Assembly (NCBI RefSeq): GCF_000504165.1
Contig: NZ_AYSE01000007.1
Location: forward strand, 186,001-250,000
DNA: 64,000 bases
Source of the DNA: Bacillus sp. FJAT-14578
GTDB taxonomy: Bacteria; Bacillota; Bacilli; Bacillales; Bacillaceae_H
Direction: 5' to 3'
Part shown: in pieces, positions 8,608-18,666 of the stretch
Position numbering within the stretch: position 1 is the stretch's first letter
Layout of the letters: each line of letters starts with the position of its first letter
The notes under the pieces: generated by a model
Seen by the model: only the letters and a program-made list of their open reading frames with translations
Databases searched by the model: none
What the model was told of the DNA's origin: nothing
Made by a program: the position numbers and the translations under genes

Positions 8608-10032
8608 ATGGCAATGAAAATTGGTACAGACGGTTTTAAAGACCGAGTTGATAAAGGGATTAACAATGAATTTATGCGCATGGCGGTTGCAGGGGCACAA
8701 GAGCGCCTTCGTACACGTCGTTTAGATGCTGCAGAAGAGCTAGGCAATTGGGAAGATTGGCGTTCGCTTGGGGAAGAAATCCGTCAGCATACGCTTGAGA
8801 ACTTGGATTATTATTTACAGCAATTAAGCGAAAATGTCGTCAAGCGCGGAGGCCACGTATTTTTTGCTCAAACAGCAGAAGAGGCAAACGAGTATATCTC
8901 AAATGTGGTTAAAAAGAAAAACGCCAAAAAAATCGTAAAATCCAAATCGATGGTCACAGAAGAAATCAATATGAATGCAGCGCTTGAATCGCTCGGATGC
9001 GAGGTCATTGAGACGGACTTAGGCGAGTACATTTTGCAAGTGGACGATCATGATCCTCCTTCCCATATTGTCGCTCCTGCCCTTCATAAAAATAAAGAGC
9101 AAATTCGTGATGTGTTTGAAGAAAAGTTAGCGTATAAAAAAAGCTCGAAGCCGGAGGAGCTGGCATTACATGCTCGTGAAATGCTTCGTAAAGAGTTTCT
9201 TTCAGCAGATGTCGGCATCACTGGCTGTAACTTCGGTATTGCCGAATCAGGATCCATTTCGCTAGTAACCAATGAAGGAAATGCGCGTCTTGCGACAACA
9301 TTGCCGAAAACACAAATCACGGTTATGGGAATGGAACGCATCGTTCCGACTTATGAAGAATTTGAAGTGCTTGTCAGTTTGTTGACGCGCAGTGCGGTTG
9401 GTCAGCGCCTAACAAGTTATATCACGACGTTGACAGGTCCGAAGCAGCCCGGTGATGTAGATGGTCCGGAAGAGTTTCATCTCGTTATTGTCGATAACGG
9501 CCGTTCGAACATTTTAGGAAGCGAGTTTCAATCCGTTTTACAATGCATCCGCTGCGCGGCCTGTGTGAATGTATGCCCGGTTTATCGCCACGTCGGAGGC
9601 CACTCGTATGGTTCGATTTATTCAGGGCCGATTGGTGCGGTGCTGTCGCCATTACTAGGAGGATATGACGACTATAAAGAACTTCCATATGCGTCCACTT
9701 TGTGTGCGGCATGTACAGACGCTTGCCCGGTTAAAATTCCGCTGCATGAGCTGCTGCATAAACATCGTCAAGTGATTGTCGAACGAGAAGGACGTGCGCC
9801 GATTTCCGAAAAGCTGGCGATGAAGGCTTTCGGTTTAGGTGCTGCCTCCTCATCTTTATATAAGATTGGAGCAAAGATTGCACCGACGGCTATGAATCCA
9901 TTTACAACGGGGGATAAGATCTCGAAAGGTCCTGGACCGTTAAAAGCATGGACGGAAATCCGCGAATTTCCGGCTCCAAACAAAGAAACATTCCGTTCGT
10001 GGTTTAAAGACCACCAAAAAGGAGAGAAGTGA
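8608..10032 (+). CDS. lutB: Lactate utilization protein B (Fe-S protein)
   Basis: 474 residues from the ATG at 8608, matching the B. subtilis LutB start MAMKIGTD. The N-terminal half is a LUD domain ([31 protein letters not shown]). The C-terminal half carries two 4Fe-4S motifs, [19 protein letters not shown] (about residue 313) and [16 protein letters not shown] (about 372). It is the electron-transferring part of the LutABC lactate oxidation complex. The in-frame TTG five codons upstream is not needed. lutC begins one base after the stop, so the two are translationally coupled. Confidence 0.94.
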   Translation: MAMKIGTDGFKDRVDKGINNEFMRMAVAGAQERLRTRRLDAAEELGNWEDWRSLGEEIRQHTLENLDYYLQQLSENVVKRGGHVFFAQTAEEANEYISNVVKKKNAKKIVKSKSMVTEEINMNAALESLGCEVIETDLGEYILQVDDHDPPSHIVAPALHKNKEQIRDVFEEKLAYKKSSKPEELALHAREMLRKEFLSADVGITGCNFGIAESGSISLVTNEGNARLATTLPKTQITVMGMERIVPTYEEFEVLVSLLTRSAVGQRLTSYITTLTGPKQPGDVDGPEEFHLVIVDNGRSNILGSEFQSVLQCIRCAACVNVCPVYRHVGGHSYGSIYSGPIGAVLSPLLGGYDDYKELPYASTLCAACTDACPVKIPLHELLHKHRQVIVEREGRAPISEKLAMKAFGLGAASSSLYKIGAKIAPTAMNPFTTGDKISKGPGPLKAWTEIREFPAPNKETFRSWFKDHQKGEK

Positions 10033-10033
10033 A

Positions 10034-10756
10034 ATGACAGTCGGTACGATTCAAAATCGCGATAAATTTTTAAATAATATTGCCGGACAACTTGGAAGAA
10101 ACCGGCGCACAGAAGGTGTCACCCGTCCAAATTGGAAACATCAGCCCCAGCATGATGTATACAGAGGATGGACACAAGATGAGTTGGCTCAGCAATTAAA
10201 AGACTATTGCCCGCGTATTCATACGGACTATGAGGAAACATCGGCTGCAGGACTTGTAGATACATTAAAACGAGTAGTAGAAGGCTATGGCGGCGGTCCG
10301 GTTGTAACATGGAATGATCCTCGCTTTGAAGAATACGGATTATCTCACTTAGTGAAGGAACAATGGAAAAACGAACAGGTTGATGTTCACGTATGGAATC
10401 CCGAGATTGGGGAGGAAAACATTCGAATTGCTGAGCGGGCCAATGTGGGGATTACGTTCAGCGATATGACGCTGGCTGAGTCTGGGACAGTGGTCTTGTT
10501 CAGCGGAAGCGGAAAAGGGCGTTCTGTCAGCTTGCTGCCTACCACCTACATTGCCATCATTCCAAAAAGTACGATTGTTCCGCGGATTACACAAACTGCC
10601 CAGTATGTACATGGGCTCGTGGAATCCGGCGAAGATATCGCTTCATGCATTAACTTCATTACGGGACCGAGCAACTCTGCTGATATCGAAATGAATTTGG
10701 TCGTTGGAGTGCATGGTCCAATCAAAGCGACGTATATCATCGTCAACGACAAATAG
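10034..10756 (+). CDS. lutC: Lactate utilization protein C
   Basis: 240 residues of a LUD (DUF162) domain, third member of the LutABC system. Typical blocks are IRIAERANVGITFSDMTLAE near residue 133, ESGTVVLFSGSGKGRSVSLLP, and the end SADIEMNLVVGVHGPIKATYIIV. No cofactor cysteines are seen. It starts one base after lutB behind GGAGAAG and is followed by a strong terminator, marking the end of the lut operon. Confidence 0.92.
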   Translation: MTVGTIQNRDKFLNNIAGQLGRNRRTEGVTRPNWKHQPQHDVYRGWTQDELAQQLKDYCPRIHTDYEETSAAGLVDTLKRVVEGYGGGPVVTWNDPRFEEYGLSHLVKEQWKNEQVDVHVWNPEIGEENIRIAERANVGITFSDMTLAESGTVVLFSGSGKGRSVSLLPTTYIAIIPKSTIVPRITQTAQYVHGLVESGEDIASCINFITGPSNSADIEMNLVVGVHGPIKATYIIVNDK

Positions 10757-10773
10757 GCATCATGCTCCCTGAA

Positions 10774-10820
10774 AAAAAAGCTTTTAGGCGTGTATTATTT
10801 ACGCTTAAAAGCTTTTTTCT
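10774..10820 (+). terminator. Terminator of lutABC
   Basis: An AAGCTTTTAGGCG arm pairs with CGCTTAAAAGCTT, flanked by A-run and T-run, 18 bp after the lutC stop. Confidence 0.85.
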
Positions 10821-10984
10821 ATGTGACCAAACTTTGTTGAAGAGTATGGATAAAGAAAGCATATCTCGCTATTTTTCACGGAAAGAGGAGGTAAATCGAC
10901 AAATAGCGGCAGGTAAAAAACGAAAAGATGTAGAATATGTAGAGTCGGAGAAAGGGTTGATTAGAAAGGGGTAGTAGTCTCATC

Positions 10985-13162
10985 ATGACAGTTATGCATG
11001 AACGAGCCGAAGGGAAAGAGGAGTATTCCAAAAATCAAGAGTTACAACAATTAGAGATTATCTTTAATCGAGTGATGGAATCCATCATTGTATTTAATCA
11101 CTCGTTTGAAGTGATAAAAGTGAATGATGCGGCATGCGGATTGCTGGAACGCTCAAAAGAAGAAGTGATGTCGCTGCATATAAAAGATGTTCTTATCATG
11201 TTTCCTTATCAAATCATTGAACAATACTATGAATCTATTCAAATAAAAAAACACTTTTACTATGAGGGTGAAATTACCCTTCATAGCGGGTTGAGGAAGT
11301 ATATAAAATTTGTTTCAGAAAAATATACAGGCGAAACGAATATGCTGATATGTACATTTCATGATTTGACAGAGCGGAAAATGCTGGAGGAAGAGCGCTT
11401 CGTCAGTCAAAAAATGTTTCGGGATATGTACGATCAGGCTATTGATGGAATTGTTATTTTTAATAAAAATGGGCAAATCATCGATGTGAATCATTCATTA
11501 TGCGAATCGCTTCAGTATAAAAAAGAGCAATTGCTGGACATGTCTTTAGCACAGCTGGTCGACCCAAGATATCGGTATAAGCTGACGACATTGTGGCGAA
11601 GTCTACATCAAGCGGGGTGTGCAAAAGGGGAACTTTCCCTCTCGCTGGAGAATGGGGAAAGCAGGTACTTTGATTGTACAACGACCTCTAACATCTATAA
11701 TGAATATTATATGTCCATTATGCGTGATAGTACAGAAAAGCGGCAAATGGAACAAAGATTGGCTAAAAGTGAACGTAAATTCCGGGAGATATTTGAAAAT
11801 GCCATTGATGCTATTATCATTTGGGATGATCAACGGAATATTATCGATGCGAACCCCGCAGCTTCCCGCACGTTCGAATTGCCTCTTTCCCATTTAATCG
11901 GCTGCAATTTAGAACGTTTCATCGACATGGGTGATCCGGAAACCATCCGTGTGACGAATGAATTTCGTGTAAAAGGCGCTATTCGTGCTGAACTTCCATT
12001 TTATATGCCAAATGGAGAAATTAAAGAGCTGGAATTCACCTCTAAAAAAGGAATTATTGAAGGATATAATTTGACCATCTACCGGAACATTAGTGAGCGG
12101 AAACGGATAGATCAAGAGGTGAGAGAGAGCGAACAAAAATTCCGTCAAATTTTCGACGGATCTCTTGATGGCATTGTATTATGGGATGGAAAGAAAAATA
12201 TTTTGGATGTCAATGCGGCTGCCTGCAAAATTGCGGAAATGACAAAGGAAGAAATTTGTCAGCGTTCCCTTCAGAGTTTCGTTCCGCAAGAATATTATGA
12301 TGAACTCTATGAACATCATATGTCCCTGGAGATAGAGGGAAAAGCAGACGGAGAACTAACCTATCAAATGAGAGACGGCAGGACAAAGAACATTGAGTTT
12401 TCGACCAAAAAAGACCTTATCCCGGGCCTGTATATGACGATGATGCGAGATGTGACAGAAAAAAAGGCCATGCAAGAACAAATTCGGAAATCGGATACGA
12501 TGCAAGTGGTCGGACAGCTTGCCGCCGGAATCGCGCATGAAATTCGAAACCCGATGACGGCGTTAAAAGGTTTTATTCAGCTCCTCCAAGGAAATGTAAC
12601 AGAAGATTATTCTCTATATTTTGATGTCATGACATCTGAGCTGAGACGAATTGAAACGATTATTACAGATTTTCTGGTATTGGCGAAACCGCAAGCGGTA
12701 AAATATGAAGAGCGGAATGTCAGTCAAATTTTAAAGGATACCACTGACCTTCTCGGAGCAGAAGCAGCCCTGACAAATATTCAGTTCGTGACCGAATTTA
12801 TCGATTCCCTTCCATCTATTTATTGTGAACCAAATCAATTAAAGCAGGTCTTTATTAATGTATTAAAAAATGCTCTTGAAGTGATGCCGTCAGGGGGCAG
12901 GATTTTCGTTTCCGCATTTAGACATAATGATGACTATATTGTAGTATCGATTCAAGATGAAGGAGATGGAATGCCTGAAGATCGGGTCAAGCGCCTCGGT
13001 GAACCATTTTATACAACAAAGGAGAAAGGAACGGGACTGGGGCTGATGGTTTCATATAAAATCATTGAAGAACATAAAGGTTATATCGATGTAAAAAGCA
13101 AGCTGGGAGAAGGGACGACTTTTTTCATCTATTTACCCATCTATTTACCCATCTATTCATAA
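10985..13162 (+). CDS. Multi-PAS sporulation sensor histidine kinase (KinE-like)
   Basis: 725 residues without membrane segments, close to the 738 of B. subtilis KinE. Four PAS domains in tandem (about 20-130, 140-250, 265-375, 390-500), each closing with an R(D/N)xTE(K/R)- or RNISER-type end, precede a HisKA domain with phospho-acceptor His518 in AHEIRNPM, and an HATPase domain with NVLKNALE (N box), DEGDGMP and GTGLGLM. It should autophosphorylate and feed the Spo0F-Spo0B-Spo0A phosphorelay. ogt follows 14 bp later and mtn genes beyond, the same order as in the B. subtilis ykr region. The start ATG is somewhat far from its AAAGGGG site, so a Met four codons in is possible. Confidence 0.85.
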   Translation: MTVMHERAEGKEEYSKNQELQQLEIIFNRVMESIIVFNHSFEVIKVNDAACGLLERSKEEVMSLHIKDVLIMFPYQIIEQYYESIQIKKHFYYEGEITLHSGLRKYIKFVSEKYTGETNMLICTFHDLTERKMLEEERFVSQKMFRDMYDQAIDGIVIFNKNGQIIDVNHSLCESLQYKKEQLLDMSLAQLVDPRYRYKLTTLWRSLHQAGCAKGELSLSLENGESRYFDCTTTSNIYNEYYMSIMRDSTEKRQMEQRLAKSERKFREIFENAIDAIIIWDDQRNIIDANPAASRTFELPLSHLIGCNLERFIDMGDPETIRVTNEFRVKGAIRAELPFYMPNGEIKELEFTSKKGIIEGYNLTIYRNISERKRIDQEVRESEQKFRQIFDGSLDGIVLWDGKKNILDVNAAACKIAEMTKEEICQRSLQSFVPQEYYDELYEHHMSLEIEGKADGELTYQMRDGRTKNIEFSTKKDLIPGLYMTMMRDVTEKKAMQEQIRKSDTMQVVGQLAAGIAHEIRNPMTALKGFIQLLQGNVTEDYSLYFDVMTSELRRIETIITDFLVLAKPQAVKYEERNVSQILKDTTDLLGAEAALTNIQFVTEFIDSLPSIYCEPNQLKQVFINVLKNALEVMPSGGRIFVSAFRHNDDYIVVSIQDEGDGMPEDRVKRLGEPFYTTKEKGTGLGLMVSYKIIEEHKGYIDVKSKLGEGTTFFIYLPIYLPIYS

Positions 13163-13176
13163 GGAAGGAACTTGTT

Positions 13177-13698
13177 ATGAATACATTTTATCGAAGTGTG
13201 AATGTACCTATTTTTGGGAATCTTTATTTGATTTCAACAGAAAAAGGACTTTCTCATATTCTAGTGTCAAAAAGCGAGTTTGATCAATTTCAACTAAGCT
13301 ATTATGTACAAAAGGGAAATGCGGAATCTTGGGCGGCTAAAGCAGAACAGGAGCTATTGGATTATTTTGCGGGGAATCGAACGAATTTCGAAGTACCTCT
13401 TGATTTGATGACGGGTACCCCATTTCAGCGGCAAGTATGGGCGGTGCTGTCAACCATTCCGTACGGTGAAGTATGGTCTTACGCCGATGTAGCAAGAGCT
13501 ATCAACAATCCGAAAGCTGTGAGGGCAGTAGGACAGGCAAACCGTGCCAATCCTATCCCAGTTATCGTTCCTTGCCATCGGGTAATCGGAAAAAGCGGCA
13601 AATTAACAGGGTATGCTGGAAAACAAATCGGATTGAAAGAAGAGCTTTTGCAGCTCGAAGGCATGAATGCGCAAAATGGAATGTTGATTCGCGGGTAA
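13177..13698 (+). CDS. ogt: Methylated-DNA--protein-cysteine methyltransferase
   Basis: 173 residues. It removes alkyl groups from O6-alkylguanine onto its own cysteine, a single-use DNA repair. The active-site motif PCHRVIG is present near residue 131, with the preceding DNA-binding helix TPFQRQVWAVLSTIPYGEVWSYADVA and RAVGQANRANPIPV. Its ATG lies 14 bp after the kinase gene, behind AAGGAAGG, so the two are probably co-transcribed, as in B. subtilis. Confidence 0.93.
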   Translation: MNTFYRSVNVPIFGNLYLISTEKGLSHILVSKSEFDQFQLSYYVQKGNAESWAAKAEQELLDYFAGNRTNFEVPLDLMTGTPFQRQVWAVLSTIPYGEVWSYADVARAINNPKAVRAVGQANRANPIPVIVPCHRVIGKSGKLTGYAGKQIGLKEELLQLEGMNAQNGMLIRG

Positions 13699-13723
13699 GA
13701 AATGACGGGATAAGGAGACTTCC

Positions 13724-13770
13724 GGTTGGAAACTAGAAAGAGCTTATTGCTTGCTTTCTAGTTTCCAACC
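13724..13770. terminator. 17-bp perfect hairpin between ogt and a minus-strand gene
   Basis: GGTTGGAAACTAGAAAG (13724-13740) pairs exactly with its complement at 13754-13770. It overlaps the 3' end of the small minus-strand gene. U-runs are weak on both sides, so a transcript-end role is likely but not certain. Confidence 0.6.
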
Positions 13771-13926
13771 TTCTCCTTCAACAAAAACAAAATCGACAGA
13801 TGTTACGACCTCGGCTTCAGTGTACTCTGCTGAAATATCCATCATGTTGTGATACAGTTTTCTTTTTTCGTCCTTATGCTTATTTTTCCTCAAAAGATGT
13901 GGTTCCTTCGCATTGTCCATCGTCAT
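13744..13926 (-). CDS. Small hypothetical protein, 60 residues
   Basis: Not recognised. The protein starts MTMDNAKEPHLLRKNKHKDE, is highly charged in its first half, and ends VDFVFVEGEGWKLESKQ. Support for a real gene: a strong GAAGGAGG site eight bases before the ATG at 13926, no overlapping gene, and a hairpin at the end in which the stop codon falls in the loop. No membrane segment or signal peptide. It lies between ogt and the CheX-like gene, in its own orientation with the latter. Confidence 0.6.
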   Translation of the reverse strand: MTMDNAKEPHLLRKNKHKDEKRKLYHNMMDISAEYTEAEVVTSVDFVFVEGEGWKLESKQ

Positions 13927-14165
13927 AAAGAAAGCCTCCTTCATGAGTTGATAAGAAAGCGAATGTGCCTTTCTTAATCATAAAGAGGAATACGGTGTCC
14001 CACTCCTTCGCTGCAGCTGGTGCAAATCCCATCAAAAAACGAAGGATGGCGATGATAGGACCATTACATTGTATGCTGTTAAGGTTGGTCTGTTTTATTA
14101 CGTTTTCATGACAAATATAGGACGCCATTAATAACATAGACACGGGAATGAATTGTTATACGTGC

Positions 14166-14612
14166 TTAATCAGCAGAAATGGACACATGCAAATAACCGC
14201 TGTTTTGAAATTTTAATGGTAAGCTCACTAATACGTCCGTATTATGGGCAATGGCGTTCTCATAAAGAGAAGGAGTCGTAATATCCAGGGAAACCTGGGC
14301 ATTCGTTGCTTCGGTGGCCAGATTGCCAGCAATCATGTTGCCTAATTCACATGTAAAGGATTGAAGCATGGCTCCTTCTACCTCCATTCCAAACATAGAT
14401 TGGGCAAGGTTGGAAAACGTGCTCTCTTCTCCTTTTATAATGAGAGAGCCTGAAACATCTCCCGTCAATCCGATATGAACATGCTGAATGGTAAAAATCG
14501 AATCCGTGGAAGGAAGGGATGCTGATTCAATGGTGATGCTAACTGGCACCATTGTTTGAAAAGATGAAATAGCAGATTTTAAAAGATGTTCCAGTGAATT
14601 GGCCAATGTCAT
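14166..14612 (-). CDS. CheX-like chemotaxis phosphatase-family protein
   Basis: 148 residues. The central CELGNMIAGN block gives the ExxN motif that in CheC/CheX phosphatases positions water for CheY-P hydrolysis, and the fold-typical ISAD-ending strands are present. A single CheX unit, without a receiver or other domain. It may lower CheY-P or act on another receiver protein; no flagellar or chemotaxis gene is in the window, so its partner is unknown. The ATG follows a GAGGTGA site. A TTGTCGAA sequence (Spo0A-box-like) lies at 14661-14668, about 50 bp upstream. Confidence 0.7.
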   Translation of the reverse strand: MTLANSLEHLLKSAISSFQTMVPVSITIESASLPSTDSIFTIQHVHIGLTGDVSGSLIIKGEESTFSNLAQSMFGMEVEGAMLQSFTCELGNMIAGNLATEATNAQVSLDITTPSLYENAIAHNTDVLVSLPLKFQNSGYLHVSISAD

Positions 14613-14850
14613 ATTCTCACCTCGTCTGAGTCGAAAGTAATAATACTATCATATCATGATTTGTCGAAATTTTAGGAGTAAAATTTATATTTTTCTTCCA
14701 GTTATATGAGTCTGAATAACTATAGAGGGCGTGGAGAAGGAACGACCCATGTCCTATTATTTGCGCATGAGCAGCCGGTAAGTTTTGACGGTTTGGCCAA
14801 GCTGGAAAACAGATAAACACCGATAGGATAAAAAGCAAGAATGATGTTGC

Positions 14851-14906
14851 AAAATGAATGGAAGGTGTCCGAAGGCCTAGGCTTTCGGACACCTTCCATT
14901 CATTTT
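14851..14906 (-). terminator. 23-bp perfect hairpin at the mtnA stop
   Basis: Positions 14851-14873 pair without mismatch with 14884-14906, loop around GGCCTAGGC. It overlaps the last codons of mtnA and is flanked by A- and T-runs, so it can end transcription in either direction. Confidence 0.85.
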
Positions 14907-15952
14907 TGTGGAAATAATTTTTGAATTTCTTGTTCATAGTTTCCTTTAAAGATGCCTTTTTCTGTGATGATTGCAGTAATGAGTTCATTAGGCGTCACGT
15001 CAAAGGCCGGATTATAAACCGAGATTCCTTCCGGGGCAATACGGCTTCCGTTCAGGTGCGTGATTTCTTCTGCTGCACGCTCTTCAATCGGAATGTCTGC
15101 ACCGCTTCCAATAGCAGGGTCAAAAGTGGAAAGGGGAGCGGCGACATAAAATGGAATTCCAAATGATTTGGCAAGAAGAGCTAATCCGTACGTTCCGATT
15201 TTATTGGCTGTGTCACCATTTGCCGCAATGCGGTCAGCTCCTACAATAACAGCGTTAATTCCCTTTGTTTTGATTGTGTGGGCAGCCATGTTGTCCGTGA
15301 TGAGCGTGACATCGACTCCAGATTGCTGCAATTCCCAAGCGGTTAAACGTGACCCTTGTAAAACAGGACGTGTTTCGCATGCATACACTTTTAATGGAAT
15401 TTCCTTCTCGATTGACAAATGGAATGGAGCGAGCGCTGTTCCATAATATGCGGTTGCGATGGATCCGGCATTGCAAATGGTCATGATCGAATCCTGTTTA
15501 TTCAATAGAGAGAGTGCGTAGCTGCCGATGCTGTAGCACACTTCTTCATCTTCCACTTGAATGCAAATGGCTTCGTGAATAAGCGTTGTTTTTGCTTCGT
15601 TCACGGAAGAGACCTCTTGGATGCTTCCTGTCATTCGATCCAGTGCCCAAAATAAATTAACGGCAGTTGGACGTGCACTCGCCAAATAGTCGCGATCTTT
15701 ATAAAGACGTGCTTTAAACGCATCGATGCTTTCTTCTTCATAATGACTGGCAGCCAACGCCAATCCGAAAGCTGCGGTAATTCCGATTGCTGGAGCTCCG
15801 CGCACTTTCAATGTTTTGATTGCATCCCACACATCTTCCAATGTGTGAAGCTCCAAATATTCGATAGAAAGGGGCAATGCCTGCTGATTCAATAAAGTAA
15901 TATGTGTATCGCTCCATTGTACGGAACGCGGTAGAGGTAATGTTGTGGTCAT
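14900..15952 (-). CDS. mtnA: Methylthioribose-1-phosphate isomerase
   Basis: 350 residues of the eIF2B-alpha-like isomerase family. It converts methylthioribose 1-phosphate to methylthioribulose 1-phosphate in methionine salvage. Present are the [16 protein letters not shown] nucleotide-like site, the catalytic Cys in [10 protein letters not shown] and the catalytic Asp in [19 protein letters not shown]. The ATG at 15952 follows GAAAGGAAG. It lies downstream of mtnK on the same strand with an 88-bp gap, and both share the SAM-I riboswitch upstream of mtnK. Confidence 0.94.
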   Translation of the reverse strand: MTTTLPLPRSVQWSDTHITLLNQQALPLSIEYLELHTLEDVWDAIKTLKVRGAPAIGITAAFGLALAASHYEEESIDAFKARLYKDRDYLASARPTAVNLFWALDRMTGSIQEVSSVNEAKTTLIHEAICIQVEDEEVCYSIGSYALSLLNKQDSIMTICNAGSIATAYYGTALAPFHLSIEKEIPLKVYACETRPVLQGSRLTAWELQQSGVDVTLITDNMAAHTIKTKGINAVIVGADRIAANGDTANKIGTYGLALLAKSFGIPFYVAAPLSTFDPAIGSGADIPIEERAAEEITHLNGSRIAPEGISVYNPAFDVTPNELITAIITEKGIFKGNYEQEIQKLFPQK

Positions 15953-15970
15953 GATGAATACTTCCTTTCG

Positions 15971-16006
15971 TTAAGAGGTTGTTCAAAAAGTCAGGTTTAC
16001 CCTCCT
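15971..16006. repeat. Hairpin with a TTAAGAGGTTGTTCAAAAAG motif
   Basis: GTTCAAAAAG pairs with CTTTTTGAAC in the mtnK-mtnA gap. Nearly the same 22-bp motif recurs at 32863-32884, again immediately before the ribosome site of a minus-strand gene, so it belongs to a dispersed repeat. Confidence 0.55.
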
Positions 16007-16040
16007 TTTTGAACACCTATATTAAGTTTGAACATATCTA

Positions 16041-17255
<1,215 letters not shown>

Positions 17256-17283
17256 TCATCTATTTAATGAGTGTTACAGTTAA

Positions 17284-17380
17284 CTTGATAGAAAGAGGTT
17301 TTTATCAAGGCAATGAAAAAGATAGCCTCTTTTTCATTGCCTTTTGATGGACTTTGCCTAAGCAGGCAAAGTCCATCAAA
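17284..17380 (-). other. Stacked hairpins in the mtnK leader
   Basis: Three adjacent inverted repeats lie between the riboswitch terminator and mtnK. CTTGATA/TATCAAG is at 17284-17309, a 13-bp stem at 17309-17341, and a 16-bp perfect stem at 17343-17380 (loop TAAGCA). None has a U-run in the mtnK direction, so they would form in the full-length mRNA rather than end it. They may stabilise or process the leader. Confidence 0.6.
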
Positions 17381-17408
17381 AAAGCCTCTTTCTTTGCGAA
17401 AGAGGCTT
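17376..17408 (-). terminator. Riboswitch-controlled terminator before mtnK
   Basis: On the minus strand AAGCCTCTTTC pairs with GAAAGAGGCTT, followed by a T-run (A-run at 17378-17383 on the plus strand). Its first arm contains CCTCTT, complementary to the AAGAGG in the 3' side of riboswitch helix P1, giving the expected antiterminator alternative. Confidence 0.85.
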
Positions 17409-17427
17409 GAAGACGTTAAGTCCAAAC

Positions 17428-17594
17428 CTCTTATCTGCCAGAAAGATATCTTTCTGTTGGATTTAGCACCGTGCCTTCGTGAACAAGTAGTTATGTTCAA
17501 CAGCGCAAAAAACATGCGCTCCACCTTGCGATGGTATTACGGTCGGTTGCTGGGCTTCATAGGGCCAATTCCCTCAGCCAACTCTTGATAAGAG
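17428..17594 (-). promoter_or_regulatory. SAM-I (S-box) riboswitch of mtnKA
   Basis: On the minus strand it reads CTCTTATCAAGAGTTGGCTG, then GAGGGA, CCCTATGAAGCCCAGCAACC, then GCACGGTGCTAAATCC and closes with GATAAGAG. P1 is CTCTTATC/GATAAGAG. These are the conserved S-box core segments. At high SAM the aptamer forms and the following terminator stops mtnKA transcription. The P3/P4 region is longer than in the mtnW copy. Confidence 0.93.
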
Positions 17595-17616
17595 ACGTAC
17601 ATATTCGGTTATAGAC

Positions 17617-17660
17617 GGTTCGAAAAGTCCGGGAAACATCGTTCCTGTGGTCTTTCGAAC
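17617..17660. repeat. Hairpin after mtnU
   Basis: GGTTCGAAA and TTTCGAACC enclose a 26-bp loop containing AGTCCGGGAAA. The same AGTCCGGGAAA string occurs at 32881. It may end the mtnU message or be part of a dispersed repeat. Confidence 0.4.
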
Positions 17661-17771
17661 CTATGTTATATGATTGAAAATTTAGAATTCATGTTAAAAT
17701 TTGAATGTTTTAATCACTTGATGTGAATATTAGCAGGAGTTTCACAACATTGTCAACACATTTTTTATGAA

Positions 17772-18557
17772 TCATGTATAGAAATTTGTGCGACGATCCG
17801 CAAAGATTGGAATTTGGGAACGTACTTGCCGCACTTTTTCGCTGTCGATGACTCCTGTGATGATCTCCTCTTCTTCCGTTGCTTCAGCCAGTATCTCTCC
17901 CCATGGGTCAATAATAAGGGAATGGCCGGCAAATACATTATCAGGGTTGCTGCCCGTACAATTGCAGGCGACGACATAGCACTGGTTTTCAATCGCGCGG
18001 CTAATTAAAAGGGCACGCCAATGTGCCAGACGGGGAAGAGGCCATTCGGCTGAAACGAACAACACTTCCGCACCCTGGCTCGTATGGACGCGCATCCATT
18101 CCGGAAAACGAATATCATAGCAAATGAATCCCGCACAAGAAGTGTCATGTAAGGTGAAAAGGTTTTGCGTTTCTCCTGCCTGCAAGTACACATGTTCATC
18201 CATAAGTTTAAATAAATGCAGTTTACTATATTCAGAGACGAGCTCTCCTTTATGGTTAAACACGTACATCGTATTTGTAATGCCTTTCTCTGTTTTTTTA
18301 GCAACAGAGCCCGCTACAATTGCCACTCCATATTTTTGGGCAAATGCGGAAAAAAATTGTTTCGTTTTCTCGCCGTTTTCATCTGCGATGTCTTGTAAAC
18401 GAGTTAAATCATAACCTGTCGACCAAAGCTCGGGCAAAACTAAAATATCCGGATTACTTTGAAGGGCTTCCCTCATTTTTTCTTCTGCACGCAAAAAGTT
18501 TTTTTCGGGATCGCCAAAAACGATATCGAACTGAATACATGCGACTTTTAAGGACAT
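17772..18557 (-). CDS. mtnU: Carbon-nitrogen hydrolase MtnU (2-oxoglutaramate amidase type)
   Basis: 261 residues of the nitrilase superfamily with the full Glu-Lys-Cys triad: LVLPELWSTG, SKLHLFKLMDE and AGFICYDIRFPEW. In methionine salvage it is taken to hydrolyse the 2-oxo acid amide left when glutamine donates its amino group in the MtnE transamination. The ATG at 18557 is preferred over a TTG 7 codons earlier. It is divergent from mtnE with about 110 bp between them, and mtnK follows on its strand. Confidence 0.88.
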   Translation of the reverse strand: MSLKVACIQFDIVFGDPEKNFLRAEEKMREALQSNPDILVLPELWSTGYDLTRLQDIADENGEKTKQFFSAFAQKYGVAIVAGSVAKKTEKGITNTMYVFNHKGELVSEYSKLHLFKLMDEHVYLQAGETQNLFTLHDTSCAGFICYDIRFPEWMRVHTSQGAEVLFVSAEWPLPRLAHWRALLISRAIENQCYVVACNCTGSNPDNVFAGHSLIIDPWGEILAEATEEEEIITGVIDSEKVRQVRSQIPIFADRRTNFYT

Positions 18558-18666
18558 ATGCGTATTCCTGCCTTCCAATTGAATTAAAAAATTACTTTAC
18601 AAGTTGATTACAACGATATATTATTTGTGACTAGAATTTCAAGAAATTTTTGAGAAGGTGCAAAAA

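Noticed and set aside
10762..10974. 70-codon frame after lutC
   Set aside because: Its first third is the lutABC terminator stem; no ribosome site and no recognisable product.
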